The notes: generated by a model not told the origin, from the sequence alone. 64,000 bases of DNA from Flavonifractor sp. An10 (GCF_002161215.1 NZ_NFMB01000012.1:54352-118351), one strand, 5' to 3'; numbered from the stretch's first letter, positions 25,598 through 34,837 are shown. Numbers and translations: made by a program.

Positions 25598-26839
25598 TTA
25601 CTCCTCGGTGATGCCGTCGATGATGTAGCAGAACTGGGGCGCGGACAGGCCGCCCTCCTGGCTCAGATCGGACTCGGCAAAGTACTCGCCCTCGCCGATG
25701 CTCCACACCTCGCCGTCGGGATCCTGGGCGGGATGGCCGGACAGGGGGCCGGCGAACACGTGCAGGCCGTCGGCCAGCTCGGCCTCGGCGGCCTCCAGGG
25801 CCTCCGCGGTGCCGGGGGCGGCGATGGCCTCGTTCAGGGTGGTGAGCTTGACGGAGCCGTCAGCGTAGCCGGCAGTCCAGTCCTGGGCGAACTCCTCGCC
25901 GTTGGCCACGGCGGAGATGGCGTAGACAAAGTAGGGGGCCCAGTCCACGCGGCAGGAGATGATGCTGGACTCGGGGGCCACGCCGGTCATGTCGTTGTTG
26001 TAGCCGCAGTGGAACACGCCGGCATCCTGGGCGGCGGTGGCGGGGGTGGTGTTGTCGGAGTGCTGGGAGATGAGCACGCAGCCCTCGTCGGCCAGGGCGG
26101 CGGCGGCGGCGGCCTCCTCAGAGGCGTTGGACCAGCTGTTCACGTACTTGACCTTCATGGTCACGCTGGGGCACACGCTCTTGGCGCCCAGATAGAAGGC
26201 GGTGTAGCCGGAGACCACCTCGGCGAAGGGGAAGGCGGCCACGTAGCCGATGACGGCCTCTTCGGCGGTGATGGTGCCCTCGTCGATGAGCTGCTGGAGC
26301 TTCATGCCGCCGGCCACGCCGGCCAGGTAGCGGCCCTCGTAGATGTTGGCGAAGGCGTTGTGGGTGTTGGCCAGATCGTCCACAGCGGAGGCCTGGTTGG
26401 TGCAGGAGATGAACTCAATCTCCGGATAGTCGGGGGCCACCTTGAGCATGTAGGACTCAAAGCCGTAGGAGTTGTTGATGATGATCTGGCAGCCGGCGTC
26501 GGCCAGCTCGATGTTGGCGTCCTCGCAGCCGGAGTCCTCCAGGATCTGGGTCTTGTAGACCCACTCCACGTTGATGCCCTGCTCGGCCAGCTGGGCGGTG
26601 GCCTCCTCCACGCCGCGCATGAAGTTGTAGGTGTAGCCCTGGTCGTTCTCGTCGCCGATGCACACCATGCCAACCTTGATGGTCTTGGCCTCATCGCCGG
26701 CGGGGGTGGTCTCCCCGGCGGGGGCGGTGCTCTCGGGGCTGGAAGGGGTCTCGGCAGAGCCCTGATCCCCGCCGCTGCAGGCCGCCAGGCCAAACACCAT
26801 GGCGCCCGCCAGGAGCATTGCAAGCAGTCTCTTCTTCAT
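25598..26839 (-). CDS. BMP family ABC transporter substrate-binding lipoprotein
   Basis: 413 aa from the ATG at 26839 (GGAGG nine bases upstream). A lipoprotein signal (MKKRLLAMLLAGAM, lipobox LAAC) is followed by a Ser/Glu/Pro linker and the PF02608 domain with IKVGMVCIGDENDQGYTYN, EGRYLAGVAGG, SQHSDNTTPA and GEYFAESD. Family members bind nucleosides (PnrA/BmpA type). The first gene of the importer operon, it lies close to xpt on the same strand, supporting purine nucleoside or base uptake. Confidence 0.93.
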   Translation of the reverse strand: MKKRLLAMLLAGAMVFGLAACSGGDQGSAETPSSPESTAPAGETTPAGDEAKTIKVGMVCIGDENDQGYTYNFMRGVEEATAQLAEQGINVEWVYKTQILEDSGCEDANIELADAGCQIIINNSYGFESYMLKVAPDYPEIEFISCTNQASAVDDLANTHNAFANIYEGRYLAGVAGGMKLQQLIDEGTITAEEAVIGYVAAFPFAEVVSGYTAFYLGAKSVCPSVTMKVKYVNSWSNASEEAAAAAALADEGCVLISQHSDNTTPATAAQDAGVFHCGYNNDMTGVAPESSIISCRVDWAPYFVYAISAVANGEEFAQDWTAGYADGSVKLTTLNEAIAAPGTAEALEAAEAELADGLHVFAGPLSGHPAQDPDGEVWSIGEGEYFAESDLSQEGGLSAPQFCYIIDGITEE

Positions 26840-26879
26840 AAACAGGTTCCTCCTTATCACATTCAGACAGTATCGGATC

Positions 26880-27723
26880 CTCTATTCCAAACGGCTGCCC
26901 GCGCGGGGGACGACTGTCCCCGCCCGTGGTGGACGCCAAATCATCCGCTCATCACGGAGGATGCCCTCCGCCTGCGGCAGCCGGTCTTGCTTATGTCAGT
27001 CAGTATATCCGTGCGGGAAACCATTGCCGGGCCCGTAGGGGCGGATATCATCCGCCCGTTCGCCTCTGCAACCGTCGGCTCCGTGGGGCGCGACGACTCG
27101 GCGCGCCGTCCGCAGGGGCGACCTGTGGTCGCCCGCTCATAGAGGATGCCCCCCTCACGGGGCGGGCCTGCCCGGCCGGGGCCCCCATTTCTTCCCGAAG
27201 AAATGGGGGGAAAGAAGGGTCAGGGGCTTCGCCCCCTGAACCCCCAAAACGGGGGCTCATGGCGGCGGTGGGCTGTGTCTGGCTTGCAAAGACCAGGCGT
27301 GCATTGCCGCCCGCCCCATTGGCTGGCGCTTGCGGTAACTGGGGCCCCCGCCGAAGCCCAGCGAAGCGGGTTCGGTGGGGAGAGGAGGCCCAGCGGAGGG
27401 AATGAGCTTTCGGGCCTGCCCGGAAGCGAACGATCCGTAGCTTGGGCCGACGACGCCGCGCCCCGGGCGGCACGCATCGGGGTTACCCTGCAAGCCCTGA
27501 AAGCTGCTGCGCTGTACCAACTTGGCCCGCCGGGCCGCCGTCGGTGCTGTGCCTCTGAAATATCAAGGAAGTCGTGGCAACTGTCCGTGGGGCGCGACGA
27601 CCCGGCGCGCCCTCGGGGGTTCCCCGGCAGACAGGCGATCAAAGCCTTACTCTGACAAATCGCGGGCGGATGATATCCGCCCCTACGGGCACGACGGTTA
27701 CGGCACCCGGCCGGGCAGGCCAC
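26880..27723. repeat. Repeat island between xpt and the BMP operon
   Basis: About 0.85 kb without a supported gene. It holds GGCGGATATCATCCGCC (27040), the GGCGCGACGACTCGGCGCGCC-type palindrome (27086), GGCGACCTGTGGTCGCC (27117), a plus-oriented composite module (27160-27570) with the AAGCTCATTCCC module inserted in inverted form (27330-27460), and further palindromes at 27590 and 27665. Confidence 0.75.
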
Positions 27724-27778
27724 TCAGCAGAACTCCACGCCGCCCTCCACGCTCATGGACTTGATGCGGGCCAGGGAC
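27724..27778 (-). repeat. Duplicated 3' end of xpt (downstream copy)
   Basis: This 55-bp segment repeats the last 55 bp of xpt (27957-28011) with three differences: TGA for TAA, TGC for TGT (silent) and one Asp-to-Gly change. It encodes the same ending ARIKSMSVExGVEFC plus stop. Confidence 0.9.
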
Positions 27779-27956
27779 GTCCCAAAGCGGCCCGCCGCTT
27801 TGGGAACCCAACTTCCTTTTCGCGCTGGGGCAACTGAATTGCCCCAGCGCCGAGGTTTTGGCCCAGGGGCCAAAACGCTCGTACGGCGCGGGCGCCGCCC
27901 CGCTTCGCGGGGCCCCGTGGAGTCCCTGGCCAATCAGCCGGGTGCAATGGGGCGCC
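27779..27956 (-). mobile_element. Gene-3'-end-associated multi-hairpin element at xpt
   Basis: In the direction of xpt the order is: 25 nt, GGCCAGGGACTCCAC (inverted copy of xpt 28002-28016), hairpin GCCCCGC-GAA-GCGGGGC, hairpin GGCGC-CC-GCGCC, spacer GTACGAGC, hairpin GTTTTGGCC-CCTG-GGCCAAAAC, CTCGGCGC, hairpin TGGGGCAA-TTCAG-TTGCCCCA, then a terminal palindrome TCCCAAAGCGGC/GCCGCTTTGGGA and the duplicated gene end. It is related to the elements at mutL and aspS by conserved spacers and loop with covarying stems. Confidence 0.8.
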
Positions 27957-28529
27957 TTAACAGAACTCCACGCCGTCCTCCACGCTCATGGACTTGATGC
28001 GGGCCAGGGACTCCACCCGCACGCCCATGCCGCGGATGAGGTCGCCGCCGGGCTGGAAGGCCTTCTCCACGGCAATGCCGGCCCCCACCAGGGTGGCGCC
28101 GGCGTCCCGCACCAGGTTGATCAGGCCCTGCAGGGCGCTGCCGTTGGCCAGGAAGTCGTCGATGAGGAGCACCCGGTCGGAGGGCAGCAGGAACTCCTTG
28201 GACACGATGATGTCGTACACCTTGCCGTGGGTGAAGGACTCCACCTTGGAGGTGTACACGTCCCCGGCGATGTTCTTGGTCTTGTTCTTCTTGGCGAAAA
28301 TCACCGGACAATCAAAAAACTGCGCAGTTACGCACGCGATCCCGATCCCCGATGCTTCGATGGTCAAAATCTTGGTAACTCCGCAGTCTCCGAACAGGCG
28401 CAGGAACTCTTTCCCCATCTCCTGAAACAGCTTCACATCCATCTGATGGTTCAGGAAGCTGTCCACCTTCAGCACGCCGCCCTCCCGGATCTTGCCATGG
28501 GTGCGGATGCGCTCCTCCAGCAGCTTCAT
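27957..28529 (-). CDS. xpt: Xanthine phosphoribosyltransferase
   Basis: 190 aa, the standard length. The PRPP-binding motif is VLLIDDFLANGSALQGL. Xpt-specific segments are MKLLEERIRTHGKI, FLNHQMD and PVIFAKKNKTKNI. It converts xanthine and PRPP to XMP, salvaging imported purines and matching the BMP importer next door. No purine-riboswitch core is visible in the leader; a promoter is. The 3' end is duplicated 230 bp downstream. Confidence 0.96.
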   Translation of the reverse strand: MKLLEERIRTHGKIREGGVLKVDSFLNHQMDVKLFQEMGKEFLRLFGDCGVTKILTIEASGIGIACVTAQFFDCPVIFAKKNKTKNIAGDVYTSKVESFTHGKVYDIIVSKEFLLPSDRVLLIDDFLANGSALQGLINLVRDAGATLVGAGIAVEKAFQPGGDLIRGMGVRVESLARIKSMSVEDGVEFC

Positions 28530-28566
28530 ATAGTCCTCTCCTTACTCCACAGAAAAAGATAGTTTT

Positions 28567-28595
28567 ATTGTATCGAATTTTGGAAGTCCCTGCAA
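28567..28595 (-). promoter_or_regulatory. Putative sigma-A promoter of xpt
   Basis: On the minus strand TTGCAG (28595-28590), a 17-bp spacer and TACAAT (28572-28567), about 38 bp upstream of the xpt start. Confidence 0.6.
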
Positions 28596-28704
28596 CTGAC
28601 TATATTCTATCAAAAATCCCCGGGCCCGTCACGTGTTTTTAGAAAAATTATACGGAAGAAATGCCCAAACTCCGGCCCCCGCTTTTGTGCATCCTGTTTT
28701 TTGG

Positions 28705-28733
28705 TTGTACTCCGTGTCGGTTTTTGGTACAAT
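28705..28733 (+). promoter_or_regulatory. Putative promoter of the SLH-GH18 gene
   Basis: TTGTAC (28705-28710), a 17-bp spacer and TACAAT (28728-28733), followed by AAAGGAG and an ATG at 28772. Confidence 0.6.
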
Positions 28734-28771
28734 GCTGGTGGTTCCATATTACTGAGCAAAGGAGATCGCAT

Positions 28772-30435
28772 ATGATGCGTGACGCGCCGGTTCTGCGCGG
28801 CGGCCCTGGCCGCCGTGCTGCTGCTCGCCGCCGCCCCTCTCCCCGCCGCCGACGCCGCCTTTGCCGACGCCGGGCAGCTGGGCCGCGGACGTGATCCAGA
28901 AGGTGGAGGAATACGGACTGATGGAGGGCTACCCCGACGGCACCTTCGGCGTGGGCAGGGAGCTCACCCGGGTGGAGTTCGTCACCGTGCTGTGCCGGAT
29001 GTTCTCCTGGGACACGGTGACGCCGGAGAGCCCCTCCTTCTCCGACTGCCCCGCCTCCCACTGGGCCTACTCCTATGTGGAGACCGCCCTGGCCCACGGC
29101 GTCATGGACGCCGGCGGCGCCTTCCGGCCGGAGGACTACATCAGCCGGGAGGAGATGGCCGTCATGCTGGTGCGGGCCCTGGGGTACAACGAGCTGGCCG
29201 GCCAGCTCACCGACCTGTCCCTCCCCTTTGACGACGTGACGGAGAACCAGGGGTACATCGCCATCGCCTACGACATCGGCATGATCACCGGCGTGGAGGG
29301 GGCGGGCGGCCAGCTCAAGTTCCTCCCCTGCGACTCCGCCACCCGGGAGGAGGCCGCCGCCATGCTGGTGCGGGTGTATGAGCGGTACACCAGCCGCGTG
29401 GACTGGCTCCACGGGTTCTACGCCTTCTCCTCCTACTCCCAGATCGACCTGACCGCCTCCATGGACGCCGTCAGCGTGGGCTGGGCCCGGATGGAGCTGG
29501 ATCCGGCCAGCGGGCCGTGGCTCAACTCCACCAATTCCAACAGCAACGACTGGGTGATGCCCGCCGATCCCACCCCCGCCACCGGCTATTGGGAGGGCCG
29601 GAGCATCCCCTGCAACCTCAATGTATACGCCTCCGACGGGGATTCCATCACCCTCTCCGACGGCAGCACGGTCTCCACCGTGGACGGGGTGGTGGGCGAT
29701 CCGGCCCGGCGGGCACAGGCCGTCTCCGCCCTGGTGTCCGCCGCGGCGGACTACGCGGGGATCACCATCGACTTTGAGGCCCTGAAGGGGGCGGACACCC
29801 GCGCCAGCTTCGTCACCTTCCTCACCGAGCTGCGCGCCGCCCTGCCGGCGGACAAGAGCCTCTATGTGTGCGTCCAGCCCGACACCTGGTACGACGGCTG
29901 GGACTACCGGGGCATCGGGGAGGCCGCCGACAAGGTGATCCTCATGGCCCACGACTACCAGTGGCCCTCGGTGCCCGAGTCCTATGTGGGCACCACCAAC
30001 ACCTACTCCCCCGTCACCCCCTTCGACAGCGTGTACGAGGCCCTGCGGGATCTCACCGATCCGGACACCGGCGTGGCCGACCGGAGCAAGCTGGCCCTGG
30101 CCATCTCCTTCGGCACCGCCGGGTTCCGCGTGGATGAGAACGGCGTGCTGCTGGAGACCACCATCTACCACCCGGCCATGTCCACCCTGGCCGCCCGGCT
30201 GAACCAGAGCGACACCGTGGTGACCTACGACACCGCCTCCCGCAACCCCTGTGCCCTCTACACCACCGAGGACGGCAGCCGCTACAAGATCTGGTATGAG
30301 AACGAGCAGAGCGTGACGGACAAGATCCAGCTGGCCCGGATGTTCGGCATCACCGGCGTGTCCCTGTGGCGCGTCGGCAACATCCCCAACACCGCCGGCT
30401 ACGACGTGTGGAGCGCCGTCCTGTCCCAGCGCTGA
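28772..30435 (+). CDS. Secreted SLH-domain glycoside hydrolase 18-like protein (frame changes near the N-terminus)
   Basis: About 550 aa if joined. The ATG pair at 28772/28775 with AAAGGAG is one frame; a signal peptide (FCAAALAAVLLLAAAPLPAADA) reads in a second frame from about 28779; the mature protein reads in a third frame from 28861. Each change is one extra base near G or C runs (GTGACGC near 28781; GGG at 28872-28874). The mature part has two to three SLH repeats (about 1-180: WAADVIQKVEEYGLMEGYPDG) for cell-wall anchoring. A GH18/SleL-like barrel follows with ITIDFEALKG carrying the catalytic Glu. Either sequencing indels or a real disruption. Confidence 0.75.
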
Positions 30436-30460
30436 ACGAACATACTTAGGAGGCAGACCG

Positions 30461-31312
30461 ATGAACCGAAAACAGGTGATCCAGGAGTTCCTGCTGATGA
30501 CCTTCGGCACCCTGCTGGTGAGCGTAGGGGTGTACTTCTTCAAGTTCCCCAACAACTTCTCCATGGGGGGCGTGGCCGGCCTGGCGGTGCTGCTGGGGGA
30601 GCTGTTCCCCCAGATCTCCGCCTCCACCTACAACTCCGTCATCAACGTGCTCTTCCTGGTGGTGGGGTTCCTGGTGCTGGACAAGGGCTTCGGCTTCCGG
30701 ACGGTGTACTGCTCCCTGCTGTCCGCCGGCATGATCCAGGTGTTCTCCTGGGTGTTCCCCATGAGCGGCCCCCTCACCGACCAGCTGGTGCTGGAGCTCT
30801 TCTTCGCCGTGATCCTCCCCGCCCTGGGCTCGGCCATCCTGTTCAACATCGACGCCTCCTCCGGCGGCACCGACATCGCGGCCATGATCCTGAAAAAGTA
30901 CACCGGCATGGACGTGGGCCGGGCCCTGCTGATCTCCGACGTGGTGATCGCCGCGGCGGCCCTGTTCGTGTTCGACATGACCGCCGGGCTGTGCTCCCTG
31001 CTGGGCCTGGCCCTCAAGTCGGTGCTGGTGGACAGCGCCATCGAGTCCCTCAACCGCCGGAAGGCCTTCTTCGTCATCACCTCCGACCCCGTCCACGTGT
31101 GCGACTACGTGACCCACACCCTGGGCCGGGGGGCCACCGTGTGGCAGGCCAAGGGGGCCTACACCGACCAGACCCACCACGTGGTGCTCACCGTCCTGTC
31201 CCGGGGGCAGGCGGTGGCCATGCGCCGCCACCTGAGGCAGGTGGATCCCCACGCCTTCCTCATCGTGGCCAACTCCAGCGAGATCTTCGGCAAGGGCTTT
31301 CTCCAGCCCTGA
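30461..31312 (+). CDS. YitT family membrane protein
   Basis: 283 aa. Five membrane segments make the YitT domain (MGGVAGLAVLLGELF, SSGGTDIAAMIL), followed by a cytoplasmic DUF2179 domain (about 215-280: FFVITSDPVHVCDYVTHTLGRG). Function is unknown in the family. ATG with AGGAGG upstream; a terminator follows. Confidence 0.92.
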   Translation: MNRKQVIQEFLLMTFGTLLVSVGVYFFKFPNNFSMGGVAGLAVLLGELFPQISASTYNSVINVLFLVVGFLVLDKGFGFRTVYCSLLSAGMIQVFSWVFPMSGPLTDQLVLELFFAVILPALGSAILFNIDASSGGTDIAAMILKKYTGMDVGRALLISDVVIAAAALFVFDMTAGLCSLLGLALKSVLVDSAIESLNRRKAFFVITSDPVHVCDYVTHTLGRGATVWQAKGAYTDQTHHVVLTVLSRGQAVAMRRHLRQVDPHAFLIVANSSEIFGKGFLQP

Positions 31313-31330
31313 CGCATCCAGCACCCCGCC

Positions 31331-31361
31331 GCCCCACCGGGCCTCCGGCGGGGCCTTTTTT
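31331..31361 (+). terminator. Terminator after yitT-like gene
   Basis: GCCCC-a-CCGG-gcct-CCGG-c-GGGGC stem followed by CTTTTTT. Confidence 0.85.
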
Positions 31362-31467
31362 GCCCCGGTTTGGAAAATATTTCCCGATCGACGGCGTCCG
31401 CCTCCCTTCGCGGCAGAATCTGGTAATATATGGTTATCCAAGGTTCTGCCACAAAGGAGGAATTCCG

Positions 31468-32265
31468 ATGCCGCTGCTGCGTCGAAAAGGTCTGTTTGAG
31501 AGCAACAAGGTGGTTTTTCTGCCGATCGCCGCCATTTCCCCCAACCCGGGCCAGCCCCGGCGCCACTTTTCCCGGGCGGGGCTGGAGGAGCTGGCCGCCT
31601 CCATCGGGGAGCACGGGGTGCTCCAGCCCCTGTCGGTGCGGCGGGTGCCGGGGGGCTATGAGCTCATCTCCGGGGAGCGGCGGCTGCGTGCCTCCCGCAT
31701 GGCGGGGCTGGAGGAGGTGCCTTGCATCCTGGTCAGCGTGGACGGGCAGGAGTCCTCCCTGCTGGCCCTGGTGGAGAACCTCCAGCGGCGGGATCTGGAC
31801 TTCGTGGAGGAGGCCCTGGCCCTGTCCCGGCTGATCCAGACCTACCACCTGTCCCAGGAGGAGGCCGCCAAAAAGCTGGGCAAGTCCCAGTCCGCCATTG
31901 CCAACAAGCTGCGGCTGCTCAAGCTGCCGCCGGAGGTGCTGGCCCTGCTGCGGGAGAAGGGCTTCACTGAGCGCCACGCCCGGGCCCTGCTGCGGCTGGA
32001 GACGGCGGAGCAGCAGGCCGCCGCCGCCAGGGCGGTGGTGGAGGGCGGCCTGACGGTAGCCAGGACGGAGGAGTATGTGGAGCGCCTCCTCCACCCCGCG
32101 CCGCCGGCCCGGCGGAAGCCCACCATCGTGCTCAAGGATGTGCGGCTCTTCCTCAACACGGTGAGCCGGGGCCTGTCCCTGATGAAGCAGGCCGGTGTAA
32201 AGGCAAACTGCCTGCGCGAGGAAACCGCCGACGCCATCCAGCTCACCATCACCATTCCCAAGTAG
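31468..32265 (+). CDS. noc: ParB-family nucleoid occlusion/partition protein (Noc-like)
   Basis: 265 aa from the ATG at 31468 (AAAGGAGG upstream). The ParB N-terminal CTPase-type domain (about 17-110: ISPNPGQPRRHFSRAGLEELAASI, quoted in halves PNPGQPRRHF and LEELAASIGEHG) includes GERRLRASR. It is followed by the DNA-binding HTH (LSQEEAAKKLGKSQSAIANKL) and a short C-terminal dimer region. As the first of two parB paralogs upstream of parA, it fits Noc, which blocks septation over the nucleoid. Whether it binds parS or separate NBS sites cannot be told. Confidence 0.85.
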   Translation: MPLLRRKGLFESNKVVFLPIAAISPNPGQPRRHFSRAGLEELAASIGEHGVLQPLSVRRVPGGYELISGERRLRASRMAGLEEVPCILVSVDGQESSLLALVENLQRRDLDFVEEALALSRLIQTYHLSQEEAAKKLGKSQSAIANKLRLLKLPPEVLALLREKGFTERHARALLRLETAEQQAAAARAVVEGGLTVARTEEYVERLLHPAPPARRKPTIVLKDVRLFLNTVSRGLSLMKQAGVKANCLREETADAIQLTITIPK

Positions 32266-32290
32266 GGGCGCACCTGTGCGCGCCCGCCTG
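32266..32290. repeat. REP palindrome after noc
   Basis: GTAGGGGCGCACCTGTGCGC followed by GCCC: another stem variant of the GTAGGG-headed palindromes. Confidence 0.6.
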
Positions 32291-32310
32291 TCTGGTACGC
32301 CTCTCCTGTT

Positions 32311-32347
32311 GGGCCCGTGTTTCACGTGAAACATGGGCCCGTATTTT
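32311..32347 (+). promoter_or_regulatory. parS-like site embedded in a terminator-like palindrome
   Basis: TGTTTCACGTGAAACA (32318-32333) matches the Firmicutes parS consensus with one change. It lies in the middle of a longer palindrome flanked by GGGCCC on both sides (32311-32340) and followed by GTATTTTTTAGG, so the same DNA looks like a noc terminator and a ParB site. Confidence 0.85.
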
Positions 32348-32361
32348 TTAGGATTTTATGA

Positions 32362-32393
32362 ATTTTCCGACGTTTCACGTGAAACAGCGGAAA
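32362..32393 (+). promoter_or_regulatory. Second parS-like site in an extended palindrome
   Basis: GTTTCACGTGAAAC (32372-32385) is flanked by TTTTCCG and CGGAAAA, giving an imperfect 32-bp palindrome about 50 bp after the first parS and 80 bp before parA. Confidence 0.8.
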
Positions 32394-32470
32394 ATCAGTT
32401 GAATTGCGCCATCTGCCGCTATATAATAGAACCTGACCCTTTGCAGCGAAGCAAAAAAGGCAGGTGTGCT

Positions 32471-33256
32471 ATGGCTAAGACCATCGCGATTGTGAATCAA
32501 AAGGGCGGGGTGGGAAAGACTACCACCTGTGTCAATCTGGCCGCCGCCCTGAAAAATCTGGGCTGCCGGGTGCTGGTGTGCGACTTCGATCCTCAGGCCA
32601 ACACCACCTCCGGCTTCGGGGTGGACAAGACCGTCTCCCCCAACATCTACGACGTGCTGCTCAACGGCTCGGAGACCCCCAAGGCCGTCCAGTCCACCCC
32701 CTACGGGGACGTGATCCCCTCCAACAAGGCCCTGGCCGGGGCCACGGTGGAGATGATCGCCCTGGAGCACCGGGAGTACCGGCTGAAGGACGCCCTGGAC
32801 ACGGTGTCGGACAACTACGACTACGTGTTCATCGACTGCCCCCCCTCCCTGGAGCTGCTCACCCTCAACGCCCTGTGCGCCGCGGACACGGTGCTGGTGC
32901 CCGTCCAGTGTGAGTACTACGCCCTGGAGGGCCTCAGCGATCTGCTCTCCACCATCCGCATCGTCAAGCGCTCCCTCAACCCCAGGATCGCCCTGGAGGG
33001 GGTGGTGCTCACCATGTATGACGGCCGCACCAACCTGTCCATGCAGGTGGCGGAGGAGGTCAAGCGCCACTTTCCCGGCCAGGTGTACGCCACGGTGATC
33101 CCCCGCAACGTGCGGCTCTCCGAGGCCCCCAGCTACGGCAAGCCGGTGAGCGCCTATGACAGCCTCTCCCGGGGCGCGGAGGCCTACGACGCCCTGGCCC
33201 ACGAGCTGCTGGAGCACAACCAATTCGCGGTGACCCGCGTGGAAAGGAAGGAATGA
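32471..33256 (+). CDS. parA: ParA/Soj chromosome partition ATPase
   Basis: 261 aa from the ATG at 32471; a longer in-frame upstream start would run through parS. The deviant Walker A is KGGVGKTTTCVNLA, Walker A' VLVCDFDPQANTT and Walker B YVFIDCPPSLELLTLNA. It works with ParB in origin segregation and in DnaA control. It is 4 bp from parB. Confidence 0.96.
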   Translation: MAKTIAIVNQKGGVGKTTTCVNLAAALKNLGCRVLVCDFDPQANTTSGFGVDKTVSPNIYDVLLNGSETPKAVQSTPYGDVIPSNKALAGATVEMIALEHREYRLKDALDTVSDNYDYVFIDCPPSLELLTLNALCAADTVLVPVQCEYYALEGLSDLLSTIRIVKRSLNPRIALEGVVLTMYDGRTNLSMQVAEEVKRHFPGQVYATVIPRNVRLSEAPSYGKPVSAYDSLSRGAEAYDALAHELLEHNQFAVTRVERKE

Positions 33257-33260
33257 AGCA

Positions 33261-34151
33261 ATGGCAATGGAACGGGGCCTGGGCCGCGGCCTGGGCGCAC
33301 TGCTGGGGGACGCCGCCCTCCAGTCCCAGGAGGGGGGCTCCCTCTCCCTCCCCATCTCCCAGGTGGAGCCGGGGCTGAAGCAGCCCCGCAAGCGGTTTGA
33401 CGAGGAGTCCCTCCAGGATCTGGCCGACTCCATCCGCATCCACGGGGTGATTCAGCCCCTGACGGTGCGGCGGCTAGCCTCCGGCTACTACCAGATCATC
33501 GCCGGGGAGCGGCGGTGGCGGGCGGCCAAGCTGGCCGGCCTCACCGAGGTGCCCGCTGTCATCATCGAGGCCGACGACCGGAAGGTGATGGAGCTGGGCC
33601 TGATCGAGAACCTCCAGCGGGAGGACTTGAACCCCATTGAAGAGGCCAACGGCTACAAGGTGCTGCTGGACGAGTACGGCCTCACCCAGGAGGAGGTGGC
33701 CCAGCGGGTGGGCAAGTCCCGCCCGGCGGTGGCCAACGCCCTGCGGCTGCTGGCTCTGCCCGACCCGGTGCATCTCCTATTGGAGGAGGGCAAGCTGTCC
33801 GCCGGCCACGCCCGGGCCATCCTGGCGGTGCCCTCCGGGGAGCTGCAGAAGAAGCTGGCCCAGAAGGTGGTGGCGGAGGAGCTGTCCGTCCGCCAGACCG
33901 AGGCCCTGGCCAAGCGCCTGGCCGCCGGGGAGAAGGAGCCCTCCGCCCCCAAAACCGCCGCCGGGCCGGATCTCTCCCTCTATATTAAGGAGGCGGAGAA
34001 GTCCCTGGCCAGCCGCTTCGGCCGGAAAGTCCACATTGTCAACGGCCGGAAGAAGGGCAAAATCGAGCTGGAGTACTACAACCCGGAGGATCTGAACGCC
34101 CTGCTGGAGCTGCTGGAGCAGCTGCCCGGGAAAGGGGGTTCCTCCCTGTGA
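33261..34151 (+). CDS. parB: ParB/Spo0J chromosome partition protein
   Basis: 296 aa. It begins ERGLGRGLGALLGD, the ParA-stimulating N-terminus. The CTP-binding fold has GERRWRAAKLAGL and ENLQREDLNPIEEA; the HTH is LTQEEVAQRVGKSRPAVANAL; the C-terminal dimerisation segment ends EDLNALLELLEQLPG. It loads on parS sites, three of which are visible within 1.5 kb. The next gene's GTG overlaps its stop. Confidence 0.96.
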   Translation: MAMERGLGRGLGALLGDAALQSQEGGSLSLPISQVEPGLKQPRKRFDEESLQDLADSIRIHGVIQPLTVRRLASGYYQIIAGERRWRAAKLAGLTEVPAVIIEADDRKVMELGLIENLQREDLNPIEEANGYKVLLDEYGLTQEEVAQRVGKSRPAVANALRLLALPDPVHLLLEEGKLSAGHARAILAVPSGELQKKLAQKVVAEELSVRQTEALAKRLAAGEKEPSAPKTAAGPDLSLYIKEAEKSLASRFGRKVHIVNGRKKGKIELEYYNPEDLNALLELLEQLPGKGGSSL

Positions 34152-34714
34152 GCCAGGAGACCGAGAAGCAGGAGCGGGGCCGCCTCCAGCACGCCGCGGA
34201 GCACGAGCGGCCCAACAAGCGCAATTCCGTGCTGTTCTATCTGGTGATCCTCTTTGCCGCCGCCTTTGTGCTGCTGCTCATGTCCTTCCTCATGCAGCAG
34301 CGGGCCAACCAGGCCGCCCTGGACGATCTCCAGCAGACCTCCGACTCCACCGTCCAGTCCCTGGAGAACATGCTCCAGGAGAATGAGAGCCTCAAGGAGC
34401 AGAACGCGGAGCTCCAGGCCCAGGTGGACGCCCTGGAGGAGCAGGTGAACAGCGCCCAGACCGACACCGGCGAGACGGACGCCCTCCAGAGGCAGCTGGA
34501 CGCCCTCACCTACCTGAACCAGATCCGCGCCCTGTACAACGAGGGGCGCTATGCCGACGCCCGGGATGTGGCCGCCGCCGCCGAGTCCGCTCTGGCCGGG
34601 AACGGCGGCATGGAGGGCGTGCTGGGGGAGGTCTCCGCCGCCCTCACCGACCAGGAGCGGGAGAACTACGACCCCCTGGAGGCCTACCACTCCCTCACCG
34701 AGTGGCTGAATTAA
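34148..34714 (+). CDS. Membrane-anchored coiled-coil protein downstream of parB
   Basis: 188 aa, GTG start overlapping the parB stop by 4 bp. A basic N-terminus is followed by one membrane helix (about 27-47: LFYLVILFAAAFVLLLMSFL), a long coiled coil (about 55-115) and a small helical domain with RALYNEGRYADARDVAAAAE, resembling a TPR-like hairpin. Function unknown; the tight coupling to parB suggests a role linked to segregation or division (inference). Confidence 0.75.
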   Translation: MSQETEKQERGRLQHAAEHERPNKRNSVLFYLVILFAAAFVLLLMSFLMQQRANQAALDDLQQTSDSTVQSLENMLQENESLKEQNAELQAQVDALEEQVNSAQTDTGETDALQRQLDALTYLNQIRALYNEGRYADARDVAAAAESALAGNGGMEGVLGEVSAALTDQERENYDPLEAYHSLTEWLN

Positions 34715-34735
34715 CTCCCGCAACTCCGGGGCCGC

Positions 34736-34751
34736 TGTTTCACGTGAAACA
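34736..34751 (+). promoter_or_regulatory. Third parS-like site
   Basis: TGTTTCACGTGAAACA, identical to the 32318 site, lies 21 bp after the coiled-coil gene and about 85 bp before serS. Confidence 0.85.
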
Positions 34752-34837
34752 TCGTCGGGGCAAAGTCCGTTCCGTTCCGTCCTTAACAATTTTCAATTAT
34801 CCATTCTCAATTATCAATTCATCTGAGGTGAACAACC

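Noticed and set aside
23862..25706. Extended N-terminus for the ABC ATPase (614 aa)
   Set aside because: The extra residues overlap the BMP gene end and the terminator hairpin; TTG at 25445 follows a strong ribosome site.
28530..28770. Possible purine riboswitch upstream of xpt
   Set aside because: The conserved loop and junction words of the guanine riboswitch are absent; only a promoter is visible.
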